A stretch of 64,000 nt of DNA from NCBI RefSeq assembly GCF_001486165.1, contig NZ_LN908976.1:372071-436070 (forward strand). The letters run 5' to 3'. The notes under the pieces are model-generated. The model did not search any database. It was not told where the DNA came from and saw nothing but the letters and a program-made list of their open reading frames with translations. This DNA comes from Bittarella massiliensis (ex Durand et al. 2017) (lineage in GTDB: Bacteria > Bacillota > Clostridia > Oscillospirales > Ruminococcaceae). Numbering within the stretch: position 1 is the stretch's first letter; each line of letters opens with the position of its first letter. The position numbers were made by a program, and so were the translations under genes. Shown here one piece after another: positions 15,911 to 24,815 of the stretch.

Positions 15911-17434
15911 ATGGGCGATTACAGAGCACTGCAAAATGGAAGCGACATCCGCGGCGTTGCGTTGGAGGGGGTCGCCGGCGAGCCGGTGAACCTCACCGAG
16001 CAGGCCGCCCGGGAACTGGCGGCCGCCTTCGCCCTCTGGCTGTCCCAGAAGACCGGCAAGCCCCTGTCCCAACTCACCGTCTCGGTGGGGCGGGACTCCC
16101 GCCTCTCCGGCCCGGCCCTGCTGGCGGCCGCCGCCGAAGGGCTGCAGGGCGCCGGGGTATCGGTGGTCGACTGCCAGATGGCCTCGACCCCGGCCATGTT
16201 CATGTCCACCGTCCTGCCCGGCCACGGGTACGACGGGGCCATCATGATCACCGCCAGCCACCTGCCCTACAACCGCAACGGGCTCAAATTCTTCACCAGA
16301 GAGGGCGGATTGGAGCACGAGGACATCGAGGCCCTGACCGAGCTGGCCCTGGGCGAACTGCCCAGCGGGCAGAGCGCCCCTGTGCGCCAGGCCGACCTGA
16401 TTTCCGACTACGCCCTGCACCTGGTGAAGAAGATCCGCGAAGGGATCGACGACCCCGACCACTACAACCAGCCCCTGCAGGGCTTTAAGATCGCGGTGGA
16501 CGCGGGCAACGGCGCGGGCGGCTTCTTCGCCCAGAAGGTGCTCTGCCCCCTGGGGGCCGACGTCTCCGCCTCCCGCTACCTCGACCCGGACGGCCGCTTC
16601 CCCAACCACGTGCCCAACCCCGAGGACCCGGCCGCCATGCAGTCCATCATCGAGGCGGTGAAGGAGGGGGGCTGTGACCTGGGCCTCATCTTCGACACCG
16701 ACGTGGACCGGGCCGGCGCGGTGGACCGAAACGGCAAGGAGATCAACCGCAACCGGCTCATCGCCCTGCTCTCCTGCATCGTGCTGGAGGACTGCCCCGG
16801 CGGCACCATCGTCACCGACTCGGTCACCTCCAGCCACCTGGGCGCCTTTATCGAGGAGCTGGGCGGGGTGCACCACCGCTTCAAGCGAGGCTACAAAAAC
16901 GTCATCAATGAGTCCATCCGCCTAGCGAAGGAGGGGGTCCCCTCCCCCCTGGCCATCGAGACTTCGGGCCACGGCGCCCTCAAGGAAAACTACTACCTGG
17001 ACGACGGCGCCTACCTCTGCGCCAAGATCCTCATCAAGGCCGCCACCCTGCGGCAGGTGGGCAAGACCATCGACACCCTGCTGGCCGACCTGCAGGAACC
17101 GGCCGAGGCGGTCGAGCTCCGCTTCAAAATCAAGGTGCCCGACTTTGCCGCCTACGGCAAGCAGGTGCTGGCCGACCTGGAAAGTTATGTCGACGCCCAG
17201 CCCGGCTGGGAAAAGGCCCCCCAGAACCACGAGGGCATCCGGGTCAGCTTCTCCGACGAGGGGGAGCGGGGCTGGTTCTTGCTGCGGATGTCCCTGCACG
17301 ACCCCATCCTGCCCCTGAACATCGAGAGCGACGACTGCGGCGGGGCCAAAAAAATCGCCGAGAAGGTCTACGGCTTCATCCAGCGCTACGACCAACTGGA
17401 CATTCAGCCCCTGAAAACCTATCTGGGCCTCTGA
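15911..17434 (+). CDS. Phosphomannomutase/phosphoglucomutase
   Basis: A 507-residue alpha-D-phosphohexomutase that interconverts hexose 1- and 6-phosphates for sugar-nucleotide and glycan synthesis. The phosphoserine loop is ITASHLPYNRNGLKFF, the Mg site is FDTDVDRAGAVD, and the sugar-binding loop is IETSGHGALKENYYLDDG. The C-terminal phosphate-contact domain includes NHEGIRVSF. The ATG at 15911 has GAGGAGG 7 nt upstream. It follows the YfhO gene by 3 bp but also has its own promoter. ManB/PgmB specificity cannot be decided from sequence. Confidence 0.9.
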   Translation: MGDYRALQNGSDIRGVALEGVAGEPVNLTEQAARELAAAFALWLSQKTGKPLSQLTVSVGRDSRLSGPALLAAAAEGLQGAGVSVVDCQMASTPAMFMSTVLPGHGYDGAIMITASHLPYNRNGLKFFTREGGLEHEDIEALTELALGELPSGQSAPVRQADLISDYALHLVKKIREGIDDPDHYNQPLQGFKIAVDAGNGAGGFFAQKVLCPLGADVSASRYLDPDGRFPNHVPNPEDPAAMQSIIEAVKEGGCDLGLIFDTDVDRAGAVDRNGKEINRNRLIALLSCIVLEDCPGGTIVTDSVTSSHLGAFIEELGGVHHRFKRGYKNVINESIRLAKEGVPSPLAIETSGHGALKENYYLDDGAYLCAKILIKAATLRQVGKTIDTLLADLQEPAEAVELRFKIKVPDFAAYGKQVLADLESYVDAQPGWEKAPQNHEGIRVSFSDEGERGWFLLRMSLHDPILPLNIESDDCGGAKKIAEKVYGFIQRYDQLDIQPLKTYLGL

Positions 17435-17439
17435 CGCGC

Positions 17440-17488
17440 AAAAAAAGAGAGAGCGGCCGCCAACCGGGCGGTGGCTCTCTCTTTTTTT
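17440..17488. terminator. Bidirectional terminator between the mutase and SAHase-like genes
   Basis: AAAAAAAGAGAGAGC (17440-17454) pairs with GCTCTCTCTTTTTTT (17474-17488); T-runs on both strands serve the two convergent genes. Confidence 0.9.
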
Positions 17489-17495
17489 CATTGCC

Positions 17496-18677
17496 CTACT
17501 GGGGCCAGCTCTCCAGGCAGAGGCGGCAGGCCTCCCGGTCCACCGAGGGGGGCAGGGGCTGGATGCCCGGCCGGGCCCGACCGGCCAAAATCTCCTCCAG
17601 GCTCAACAGCTGCAGGGCGTACCCCAGGTCCATCACCTCCAGGGGGTTGCCGGCCCCCGCCGCCAGGTTGATGGGGTTGGCGCTCTGCAGCAGGTAGGCG
17701 CTTCTGTCGGCAAAGCAAAACTGCTCGATCTCGCCGGGCAGCCGCCGGACCTCCCGGGCAGTGGCCCGCAATCCCTCCACGTCGATTTCCATGTTGTAGT
17801 GGCCGGCATTGCAGAGGACCGCCCCGTCCCGCAGCAGGGGCAGGTGGCGGGGCCCCAGCACGTCGAAGCGGCCGGTGACGGTGACCACCAGTTCCGCCCG
17901 GGGCAGCAGCTCCTCCAGCGCGCCGGTGCGATGCCCCTCCACCCGGGCCTTGAGCAGCCGCACCGGGTCGGTGTCCCAGACCATGGTCTGGGCCCCCAGG
18001 GCCCGCAGCCGCTGGGTGATCCCCGCGCCGCAGTAGCCGTAGCCCACCACCAGCACCGGCTTGCCCCCCAGCAGCATCGAGGTGGCCCGCAAGATCCCGT
18101 CCACCACCGACTGGCCGACCCCGGCCTCGTTTTCGATGAGCCGCTTCACCGGCGAGTCGTCGATCACCAGCAGGGGGAAGTCGGGGGCGATCCCCTCCCG
18201 CTCCAAAATCAGCCGCCCCGAGCGGGTCTCCTCGATCCCCCCCAGGGGCCGCCAAGCGGGGGCCTCCCGCGCAAACTGTTGCAGGATGCCCGCGCCGTTG
18301 TCCATCAACAGGTCATAGGGCCCCTCGGCCAGGGCGGCGCGGAGGTTTTGCCGCAGGTCCTCCAGCCGGTCGCCCCGGCCGGCGAGCACCGTCACCCCCG
18401 GCAGACCGGCCAGGTAGGCGGCCGTCCCCGGTTTGGTGGAACCCAGGTTCCCCACAAAGACGATCCGCTCGGCCCCGCCCCGCAGCAGCACTTCGGTGCG
18501 CACCGCGGCCTTGGGCTCACAGTGCATGCAGATGAGGAGGGAGCGCCCCGCAAAGGGCTTCTCCCGCCCGTAGCGCTCGCCGAACTGGCGGAGCACCGGC
18601 ATCTTGGCCCGCCGCCAGGCGACTTCCGCCTCCCCCTGGGGCGCCAGGGCCCGGTCGTCGATTTTGGATCGCAGCAT
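17496..18677 (-). CDS. S-adenosyl-L-homocysteine hydrolase-like protein
   Basis: A 393-residue, shorter and divergent relative of NAD-dependent adenosylhomocysteinase. The NAD-binding core is well kept: VVDGILRATSMLLGGKPVLV, then VGYGYCGAGITQRLRALGA, and GAVLCNAGHYNMEIDV matches the family's GHFDxEID. Substrate-side motifs differ from canonical SahH: NDSVTKSKFDN appears as DDSPVKRLIEN (the Lys is kept, the catalytic Asp becomes Glu), and the first His occurs as MHCEP. So it is a homologue that may act on SAH or another adenosyl compound. The ATG at 18677 follows AAGGAGGACGAAGAG. Confidence 0.8.
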   Translation of the reverse strand: MLRSKIDDRALAPQGEAEVAWRRAKMPVLRQFGERYGREKPFAGRSLLICMHCEPKAAVRTEVLLRGGAERIVFVGNLGSTKPGTAAYLAGLPGVTVLAGRGDRLEDLRQNLRAALAEGPYDLLMDNGAGILQQFAREAPAWRPLGGIEETRSGRLILEREGIAPDFPLLVIDDSPVKRLIENEAGVGQSVVDGILRATSMLLGGKPVLVVGYGYCGAGITQRLRALGAQTMVWDTDPVRLLKARVEGHRTGALEELLPRAELVVTVTGRFDVLGPRHLPLLRDGAVLCNAGHYNMEIDVEGLRATAREVRRLPGEIEQFCFADRSAYLLQSANPINLAAGAGNPLEVMDLGYALQLLSLEEILAGRARPGIQPLPPSVDREACRLCLESWPQ

Positions 18678-18751
18678 CTCTTCGTCCTCCTTCGCATTTC
18701 TCTCTCCATCATACTCCCTCCCCCGCCGGGCCGTTAGGACAAAGGTCACAC

Positions 18752-18780
18752 TTTCTCTTTTTCCTCCTTGGGGGTATAAT
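18752..18780 (+). promoter_or_regulatory. Promoter of the GNAT gene
   Basis: Perfect TATAAT (18775-18780) preceded by a poor -35 (TTTCTC, 18752-18757) at 17 nt, 26 bp before the GTG start. Confidence 0.55.
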
Positions 18781-18806
18781 GGGGGCACAGAAAGGGGCGA
18801 TCTGCC

Positions 18807-19244
18807 GTGACCCTGCGAGAAGCTGCCGCCGGCGATTTGGATTCGCTGTTGCACCTCTATCTCCACCTGCACGAGACCGCCCTCCCCCCGGAGGGGGAAG
18901 GGCTGCGCGCCGCCTGGCGGCAACTGTTGGACGACCCCGGCTGCCACCTGATCATAGCCGAGGAGGAGGGGTGTATCCTCGCCTCCTGCACCTGCTACCT
19001 CCTCCCCAACCTGACCCGGGGCGCCCGGCCCTTTGCCCTGGTGGAAAACGTGGTCACCCACCCCGCCCACCGCCGGCGAGGCTGCGCCACAGCCTGCCTG
19101 CGCCGGGCAGAGGAGATTGCCCGCCGGGCGGGCTGCTACAAAATCATGCTGATGAGCGGCGCCAAGGACGAGGGCACCCTTTCCTTCTACCGCAAGGCGG
19201 GCTTTGACAGCGGGGAGAAAACTGCTTTTATTCGGCGGTTCTAA
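18807..19244 (+). CDS. GNAT family N-acetyltransferase
   Basis: A 145-residue acetyltransferase with the GNAT fold: VENVVTHPAHRRRGCATACL is the acetyl-CoA pyrophosphate-binding loop (RRRGCA), and KIMLMSGAKDEGTLSFYRKA followed by GF is the C-terminal motif B. GTG start at 18807. The stop is followed at 42 bp by the AT-richer gene at 19287. Substrate unknown. Confidence 0.85.
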   Translation: MTLREAAAGDLDSLLHLYLHLHETALPPEGEGLRAAWRQLLDDPGCHLIIAEEEGCILASCTCYLLPNLTRGARPFALVENVVTHPAHRRRGCATACLRRAEEIARRAGCYKIMLMSGAKDEGTLSFYRKAGFDSGEKTAFIRRF

Positions 19245-19286
19245 ATTATTTTCTATCTGTATATTTCTCAAATGGGGGAATATCTA

Positions 19287-20918
19287 ATGACTTCTCATCC
19301 TGGACTTGAGCTCCTCTACCTGATTGGTCGCGCAGATTCCGAAACTGAAAGAGCCGTTGCGGAATGGGTAGACACCACTCGACACACCATCTGTGAATTT
19401 TTAGAAAGGGTGGATGACTTTCAGGCGGAACACCGCGATGAGTTGATGAATGGAGAGATGGTGGAAGTTTTCTGTGCCCTCGGCAAGAGGCAAGAGGTAG
19501 AGTGCTGCCAAGAAACAGTTCGACAATCTATCAGAAACTACCTTGATAAATTGATTGCCACAGAGGGCAAAGTCCCATTTCTCCCCCCTGTAGAGCAAGG
19601 AGCTCCGCCAGCGCAAATTCTCGCCCAGCTCTTCCTCGACCACCTAGCAGATGAAGCATTTCTCCACATTCCCTGTAGCAGTTGCCTCTGCCTAGAGCAG
19701 GTGCATCTGGTTTCCTTCTCCTCCGGCGAAGATCGACAGTCCCACGCCGACGCCCTCCCTCTCCTCTGGTCCGCTCAGGAAAATCCCTTTTTTCTGGGCA
19801 AACAGTTGGTCACCCGCTCATTTCTCCTCGGGGACCTTCACGGTCGTCGAGTCATCGCCCATCAATTTGATGAGACCATTCCCTACCTCATCCTGGAGGG
19901 CGGTGTCAAGTTGTATCTGGATAGTCAGATTCCCTATATCAGAGAACGGGTAGGAATCCGAGACATCGATCTTCTTAGCCCCAGTGACATTGACAGCATC
20001 GTATCTAACCCCATTTATCACTTTGGACTGGCTTTCGTGCCCCATCCCCTATTCGATGACTGGCATAAGGTACTGATCTACGCCCTCGCCATTCGTTCTG
20101 AGCAATGGAGTATCCAGACAATCCGGGCAATCTACAGCGATTTTATAGACTTTATCCAACAAGCTGTCTGCGATACTCTGCCTGCCGAGGTGATGTTCCC
20201 AGGGAAAGAAGAACTGTTTTATCAAACATTGCTCGTGCAGATAGAAAATATGCGCGCTTTTTTGAAGGGAGAAGAGGAGCAAGTAATCTCAAAAGATCTA
20301 CTCCTCCTGCTACAGACAAGGTATATCTATCTAGATGTTTTGTATCCAGTAATTGAGAAGAGCTGCCCCGAGTTCCACACCGCTGCCCATCTCCCCCACC
20401 CCTTTTGCCGTGAAAAGCTGTGGGAGATTGCACAAGAGATTGACAGCCCAGACGCCAACCGCAAGGGAATCGCCTGGGAGAACACAGCCCAATACATTCT
20501 AAACTGTATCCCCGGCCTCTTGCAGACTGGCAAGAGATTGATAACAGGCCGAGAGGAAATCGATCTCTGTTACTGCAACACCTCTACTGATCAGTGCCTC
20601 TGGCAGCTAGGAGCTCTGATTTTGGTCGAGTGCAAAAGCTGGAAAGGCCCGGTGGGAATTCCCGTCATTCGGCAGCTGGCCCATATCATGTCTGCAAAGG
20701 GACTCACAGCCGCACTGCTGTTTTCCAAAAACGGAATTACAAAAAAAGCCGAGCAAGAAATTTTTCAGCAGGCCCTAAAAGGGCAAAACATCTATCTCTT
20801 CACTTGGGGTGAATTGATGCAACTGCAAACCACACGAGATGTTTATGACCTGCTCCTCGCCAAAATTGACACACTGACTGACAGCATCAGCGACGACATC
20901 GCACTGCTGGGCGCATAG
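19287..20918 (+). CDS. Large protein with C-terminal PD-(D/E)XK (Mrr-like) nuclease domain
   Basis: A 543-residue protein, more AT-rich than both neighbours. The first ~400 residues are mainly helical and unrecognised. The C-terminal ~140 residues look like a restriction endonuclease-like fold: GIAWENTAQYIL (conserved Glu helix), then TGREEIDLCY and ILVECKSWKGPVG, giving the E-D-ECK active-site pattern, then VIRQLAHIMSAKGLTAALLF. Similar domains occur in Mrr-type and other defence nucleases. I chose the ATG at 19287 because GGGGGAA lies 7-8 nt upstream; an ATG at 19272 is in frame but lacks a site. A Crp-type regulator follows 25 bp downstream. Defence function is inference. Confidence 0.65.
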   Translation: MTSHPGLELLYLIGRADSETERAVAEWVDTTRHTICEFLERVDDFQAEHRDELMNGEMVEVFCALGKRQEVECCQETVRQSIRNYLDKLIATEGKVPFLPPVEQGAPPAQILAQLFLDHLADEAFLHIPCSSCLCLEQVHLVSFSSGEDRQSHADALPLLWSAQENPFFLGKQLVTRSFLLGDLHGRRVIAHQFDETIPYLILEGGVKLYLDSQIPYIRERVGIRDIDLLSPSDIDSIVSNPIYHFGLAFVPHPLFDDWHKVLIYALAIRSEQWSIQTIRAIYSDFIDFIQQAVCDTLPAEVMFPGKEELFYQTLLVQIENMRAFLKGEEEQVISKDLLLLLQTRYIYLDVLYPVIEKSCPEFHTAAHLPHPFCREKLWEIAQEIDSPDANRKGIAWENTAQYILNCIPGLLQTGKRLITGREEIDLCYCNTSTDQCLWQLGALILVECKSWKGPVGIPVIRQLAHIMSAKGLTAALLFSKNGITKKAEQEIFQQALKGQNIYLFTWGELMQLQTTRDVYDLLLAKIDTLTDSISDDIALLGA

Positions 20919-20943
20919 AGCGCCGGCACAAAAAGGAGGGATC

Positions 20944-21618
20944 ATGTTGTCTGCCACCGCCGCCCAGCTCTACGACGAGTGCGGACTGCAGCGCTATTTT
21001 TCCGCCGACCTGCGCCCCCTCTTCACCCTCCGCCCCTTTCCCAAGGGGGCCCATCTCTGCCAGAAGGGGGCGCCGTTTTCCACCTTTTACTACTTTGTGA
21101 AGGGCCGCACCCAGGTCTATACCCCGCTGGAGAACGGCGCCCTCCTCCTGCAGGGGTACTACACCCGGCCCCGGTGGATCGGGGACGCCGAGATCCTCCT
21201 CTGCGACACCTATTTCTCCAGCGTGCAGGCCCTCGCCCCCTCCCTCTGTCTGGGCGCGCCGCGGGAAGCGGTCCTCCGCGCAGTCGAGGGGGACGCCCGC
21301 TTCTACCGCGCCATCGGCCAGGACCTGGCGCGGATGGTCCGCCGCAACGGGGGGAACACCGCCATCAACCTCTCCTACCCCCTCAAGGCCCGGGTCTGCG
21401 CCTATCTGGGGTATGAGGCCCGCCAGCAGGGCAGCCTGTTGGTGCAGGTCAACCTATCGGCGGCCACCGCCCTGCTGGGGGCCAGCTACCGCCATCTGCA
21501 GCGCTGTCTGCGCCAGCTGGAAGAGGCGGGCGCCCTCCGCCGGGAGCGGGGGCGCATCCTCCTGCTGGACACCGCCCTCTTTGCCCCCATCGAGGGGGGC
21601 GGCTACGAGTACGCTTGA
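20944..21618 (+). CDS. Crp/Fnr family transcriptional regulator
   Basis: A 224-residue regulator: residues 20-120 form a cNMP-binding-like beta roll (FPKGAHLCQKGAPFSTFYYF, then VKGRTQVYTPLENG) and residues about 150-215 a winged helix (ATALLGASYRHLQRCLRQLE, EEAGALRRERGRILL). The cyclic-nucleotide contact motif is not conserved and no Fnr-type N-terminal cysteine cluster is visible. AAAGGAGGGATC precedes the ATG. It starts 25 bp after the nuclease-like gene and probably shares its transcript. Confidence 0.85.
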   Translation: MLSATAAQLYDECGLQRYFSADLRPLFTLRPFPKGAHLCQKGAPFSTFYYFVKGRTQVYTPLENGALLLQGYYTRPRWIGDAEILLCDTYFSSVQALAPSLCLGAPREAVLRAVEGDARFYRAIGQDLARMVRRNGGNTAINLSYPLKARVCAYLGYEARQQGSLLVQVNLSAATALLGASYRHLQRCLRQLEEAGALRRERGRILLLDTALFAPIEGGGYEYA

Positions 21619-21640
21619 CCCTGCCCCCATCCCACCCGCC

Positions 21641-21679
21641 AAAAAGAGCGCCGGACAGAAACCTGTCCGGCGCTCTTTT
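21641..21679. terminator. Terminator between the Crp-type gene and the lipoprotein gene
   Basis: AAAAGAGCGCCGGACAG / CTGTCCGGCGCTCTTTT, 17-bp perfect stem with T-runs on both strands, between convergent genes. Confidence 0.9.
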
Positions 21680-21693
21680 CACAAAAAACAAGG

Positions 21694-22539
21694 TCAGTTT
21701 GCCCCGCCAAACACCTGGGGGTATTGGGCGGTGACGGCGGGGATCAGCTGCAAAAACAGGGCTGAACTGCACCGCTCAAAGGGGGCCATCTGCAAAAAGA
21801 CCACCCGCCCCTCCTGCACGCAGGCCATCTCGGCAAAGCCCGGCAGCCGCTGCAGCTCCTCCAGCGTCAGGGCGTCGGTGCAAAAGAGCACCTCCGGCTC
21901 GGCCATCCCCTCCAGGGTGGCATACCCTTCCGCGGCCGCGGCGGTGTTCTCCCCCAGCAGCCGTCCGAAGAGGTCGGCTTCCAGCGTCCCCGTCCCCGCC
22001 AGGTAGCCCCGCGGGTCGCAGAGCACCGCAAAGCTGGGGCGGTCCGCATCGCCGATTTTTTCATTCAGGGCGGCCACCCAGCTCTCCGCGTCCGCGGCGA
22101 AGAGGCGACCTTCCTCCGCCCGTTCGCCGGCAAAACAGGCGGCGATGTCCCGGTAAAAGCCGGACAGCCCCTCCAGGGTGGTGGGGGCGGCAAGCACCAC
22201 CACCGGGCAGTTCACGGTCCCCTCGGGCAGGGGCTGGGTGCTCAGCACCAGGTCGGCCTTCAGCTCGGCAAGGGCCGCCCCGTCGGGGAGGAGGGCGGTC
22301 CCCACCGGCTGGGCGTCCTCCAGCCCGGGGAGCTGGCTGCCGTCGCAGACCCCGGCGATCTGCCCGCCGTAGCCCATCCCCACGGCCGCCTCCGCCAGGT
22401 GCTCTGAGAGCACCGCCACCCGCTTCGGCGCGCCAGAGATCGTCACCCCCTGCACCGTCGCCGGGAACCCCTTTTTGCCGCAGCCGGCCAGCAGCAGGGC
22501 GGCCGCCAGCAGCAGGGCCAGCCCTCGCCGCCTAGCCAT
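21694..22539 (-). CDS. ABC transporter substrate-binding lipoprotein (BtuF/FhuD-like)
   Basis: A 281-residue lipoprotein. The signal peptide LALLLAAALLLAGC ends in a lipobox (LAGC, Cys20). The mature part resembles cobalamin/iron-siderophore binding proteins: GAPKRVAVLSEHLAEAAVGM and LKADLVLSTQPLPEG form the first lobe, and AEPEVLFCTDALTLEELQ the second. No permease or ATPase gene is adjacent, so the transporter partner is elsewhere or the protein has another role. It overlaps the DUF815 gene by 8 bp and is translated after it. Confidence 0.75.
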   Translation of the reverse strand: MARRRGLALLLAAALLLAGCGKKGFPATVQGVTISGAPKRVAVLSEHLAEAAVGMGYGGQIAGVCDGSQLPGLEDAQPVGTALLPDGAALAELKADLVLSTQPLPEGTVNCPVVVLAAPTTLEGLSGFYRDIAACFAGERAEEGRLFAADAESWVAALNEKIGDADRPSFAVLCDPRGYLAGTGTLEADLFGRLLGENTAAAAEGYATLEGMAEPEVLFCTDALTLEELQRLPGFAEMACVQEGRVVFLQMAPFERCSSALFLQLIPAVTAQYPQVFGGAN

Positions 22540-23698
22540 CCGCCTCCACCAGCAGGGTGCCCAGCAGCCGCTGGGCGGACTGGGGGGTGAAGGCCGTCTG
22601 CTTGAGCTCCCACTCCAGCGCCCGGCGCTTGAGTTCGTCCCGGGGCATCTCCAGCCCCCGCAGGGGGGCCAGCTTGTAGAGCAGCTCCAAATACTCCAAC
22701 TGGGTCAATTTCTGCAGGGGGAGCACCCGCTCAAAGACGATGCCCGCATCGGCCAGCCCCTCGGCACTCACCGCGGTGGCCGCCAGCGAGACGTTCTCCG
22801 GCAGCGAGCCCACCTGGGTAAAGTAGTGGGCGATGGCGCGCAGCTGGGCGTCGGTGATGTCGTCGCAGAGCACCAAAAACCGGGCGGGCATCTCCCCCAG
22901 CGCCGCAAAGAGGGACTCCACATCCTCCCCCCGACACCAGACCAGCCGGGTGCCCTGGGCGCACTCAAACCAGCAGGTCTTGGCCAGGGTGGTCTTGCCC
23001 GCGCCCTCCTCCCCGGTGATGAGCAGCCGGGGCATCGCCCCCTGGGGCGCCAGGGAGAAGAGGGCCTGCCCCTTTTCATAGCACCCGTCCAGCCCGGCCA
23101 GGGTCTCCCGGCGGCTGGGGCCCGACTGGGGCTGGGGCACCAACTCCCCCTCCTCGGTGTAGCAAAACACCGGGCACTGGGCCGCAAAGCCGCAGCCGTT
23201 TTCCCGGTAGTGCTCGGCCAGGCGGACCAGCTCGTCCCCCCAGTCGCCCTCGGCCCGGTATTTTTTGTGTCCCTCGGTCCACTCGGGCAGCACGTCGATG
23301 ACCCGCTCCCTGTCGCCGTAGGCCGAGAAGAGGAGCACCTTCAGCTCCTTGGCGGAGGCCTTAGAGAGGGCGCAGAGCATGCTCAAATCGTTCTTGGCCG
23401 CCTGCCGCAGGTGGGACGGGGTGGCCAAAAAGCCCTCTCTGGCGCAGAGGGCGGAGAAGGGGTTTTCGTCCCGCAGCGCCCGGCCGAAGAGGTAGTCGGG
23501 CAGCGAGCCCTGGCCGTCCCCCTCGCAGAGGGCGCGGTAGAAGCCGCACCAGGCCCGGCAGACCTGGTCAAAGTCCCCCCCGAAGAGGGAGCAGAGGCGC
23601 TCCAGCTCCCGCAGGGCCGGGCTCTCGGCGGTCTCCCGGTAGAGGGAGATGGACTGGATGTAGAGGTGGAGGGATTCAAAGCGGTTGAGTTTGCTCAT
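22532..23698 (-). CDS. DUF815 family P-loop ATPase
   Basis: A 388-residue protein of the DUF815 (AAA-type) family common in clostridia. A helical N-terminal half (ESLHLYIQSISLYRETAESP and on) is followed by the ATPase: Walker A LITGEEGAGKTTLAKT, Walker B FLVLCDDITD, sensor region NVSLAATAVSAEGL. The ATG at 23698 is preceded by GGAAGCCGCCTAC; reading upstream of it is unlikely coding. The operon with the binding lipoprotein is unusual. Function unknown. Confidence 0.8.
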   Translation of the reverse strand: MSKLNRFESLHLYIQSISLYRETAESPALRELERLCSLFGGDFDQVCRAWCGFYRALCEGDGQGSLPDYLFGRALRDENPFSALCAREGFLATPSHLRQAAKNDLSMLCALSKASAKELKVLLFSAYGDRERVIDVLPEWTEGHKKYRAEGDWGDELVRLAEHYRENGCGFAAQCPVFCYTEEGELVPQPQSGPSRRETLAGLDGCYEKGQALFSLAPQGAMPRLLITGEEGAGKTTLAKTCWFECAQGTRLVWCRGEDVESLFAALGEMPARFLVLCDDITDAQLRAIAHYFTQVGSLPENVSLAATAVSAEGLADAGIVFERVLPLQKLTQLEYLELLYKLAPLRGLEMPRDELKRRALEWELKQTAFTPQSAQRLLGTLLVEADG

Positions 23699-24097
23699 GT
23701 AGGCGGCTTCCTTTTCGTCTTTATTTTCTTTTATTCTACCGGGTTTGCCCCCCACCGTCAACCAAAGGGCCCATTCCGGCCCCCCCCGTGACGAGGCGGG
23801 GAACACCGCCTGTCCCGGGGCAGCGAGAGAAAGAGGCTCTCTCCCCCTGACAAAGCCTCCCCTGCCTCCCCTTGCGCGGGGGCCCGGCCAAAGGGAGTTT
23901 TTTCCGCCGCCCCCGGTTGCCGTCCTCCCCTGTCTTTCCCTGTCTGCCTCTGTCCACCCTCGCCCGTCTTTTCCCCCACGCACCGCCCTTCCACGTGGCT
24001 GTCTTTTGCGGGGAGACGGGGGCAAGGCACGGCGGCACGGCAGCGCCCCGCCCGTTTTCGGCCGCGACCAGGGGCTTTGCCGGCAGTCGCACGCGTC
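23699..24097. other. Gene-free GC-rich intergenic region
   Basis: About 400 bp between the DUF815 start and the HAD terminator. All open frames across it lack start sites and family resemblance. I see no RNA gene or repeat in it; it presumably holds the DUF815 promoter in its AT-rich left end (around 23715-23745). Confidence 0.5.
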
Positions 24098-24136
24098 AAA
24101 AAGCGCGCCCCCTCCCCTGTTGGAGACAGCGCGCTT
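24098..24136 (-). terminator. Terminator of the thiM-thiE-HAD operon
   Basis: AAGCGCGC (24101-24108) pairs with GCGCGCTT (24129-24136); the minus strand continues with TTTTTG. Confidence 0.65.
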
Positions 24137-24170
24137 CACACCGCACAGGCGGTGTCCTCTTTATTGACAG

Positions 24171-24815
24171 TTACAGCAGTTCCCGGTAGTCCGCAATCGT
24201 CCGGTCGGCGACACAGACCGTCCCCTCGCCGCCGGTCACCGCCACCGTGCGGCAGCCCGCGGCCCTGGCGGCGGCCAGGGCGTGGGGGGCATCCTCAAAG
24301 ACCCAGGTCTCCTCCGGCGCCGCGCCCAGGCGGGCGGCCGCCGACGCATAGAAATCCGGGGTCTCCTTGTTGCAGCCGGCCTCGGTGCAGCTGTGCACAA
24401 AGGCAAAGTAGCCGCGCAGGCCCAACTCGTCCAGCACCGCTTCGGCGGTTTCCCGCTCCACCGCGGTGGCCAGGCAGCAGGGCACCCCCGCCGCAGCCAG
24501 GGACTGCAGGTATGCCTCCGCCCCCGGCAGGATCACCGAACGGCCCCGCTCGCGCACCGCCGTCCGGTAGCGGCGGGCGACAATCCCGTCGATCTGGCGC
24601 AAGATCTCCTCCGGGGGATAGGGCACCCCCAGCTCCCGGGAAAACCAGGCGGCCGACTGCTCGAGACTCATGGCTGTCAGCCGCTCGTTCAGGTCCCTCG
24701 GCACCGGGAGCCCCTGCTCCACCAGGTAGCGCTCCCCCACCCCCGACCACACGTCCATGGTCCAGAGCAGGGTGCCGTCCAGATCAAAGGCCGCGGCCTT
24801 GGGCGTCACTTCCAC
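24171..24815 (-). CDS. HAD-superfamily phosphatase (beta-phosphoglucomutase-like)
   Basis: A 214-residue HAD subfamily IA hydrolase: motif I AAAFDLDGTLLWT, motif II CCLATAV, motif III/IV with the Lys in CNKETPDFY and WVFEDAPHALAAARAAGC. The GTG start at 24815 overlaps the thiE stop by 10 bp, so the enzyme is translationally coupled to thiE. In thiamine operons a HAD phosphatase could dephosphorylate thiamine phosphate or a pyrimidine phosphate, but that role is inference from position; sugar phosphate is the alternative. Confidence 0.85.
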   Translation of the reverse strand: MEVTPKAAAFDLDGTLLWTMDVWSGVGERYLVEQGLPVPRDLNERLTAMSLEQSAAWFSRELGVPYPPEEILRQIDGIVARRYRTAVRERGRSVILPGAEAYLQSLAAAGVPCCLATAVERETAEAVLDELGLRGYFAFVHSCTEAGCNKETPDFYASAAARLGAAPEETWVFEDAPHALAAARAAGCRTVAVTGGEGTVCVADRTIADYRELL

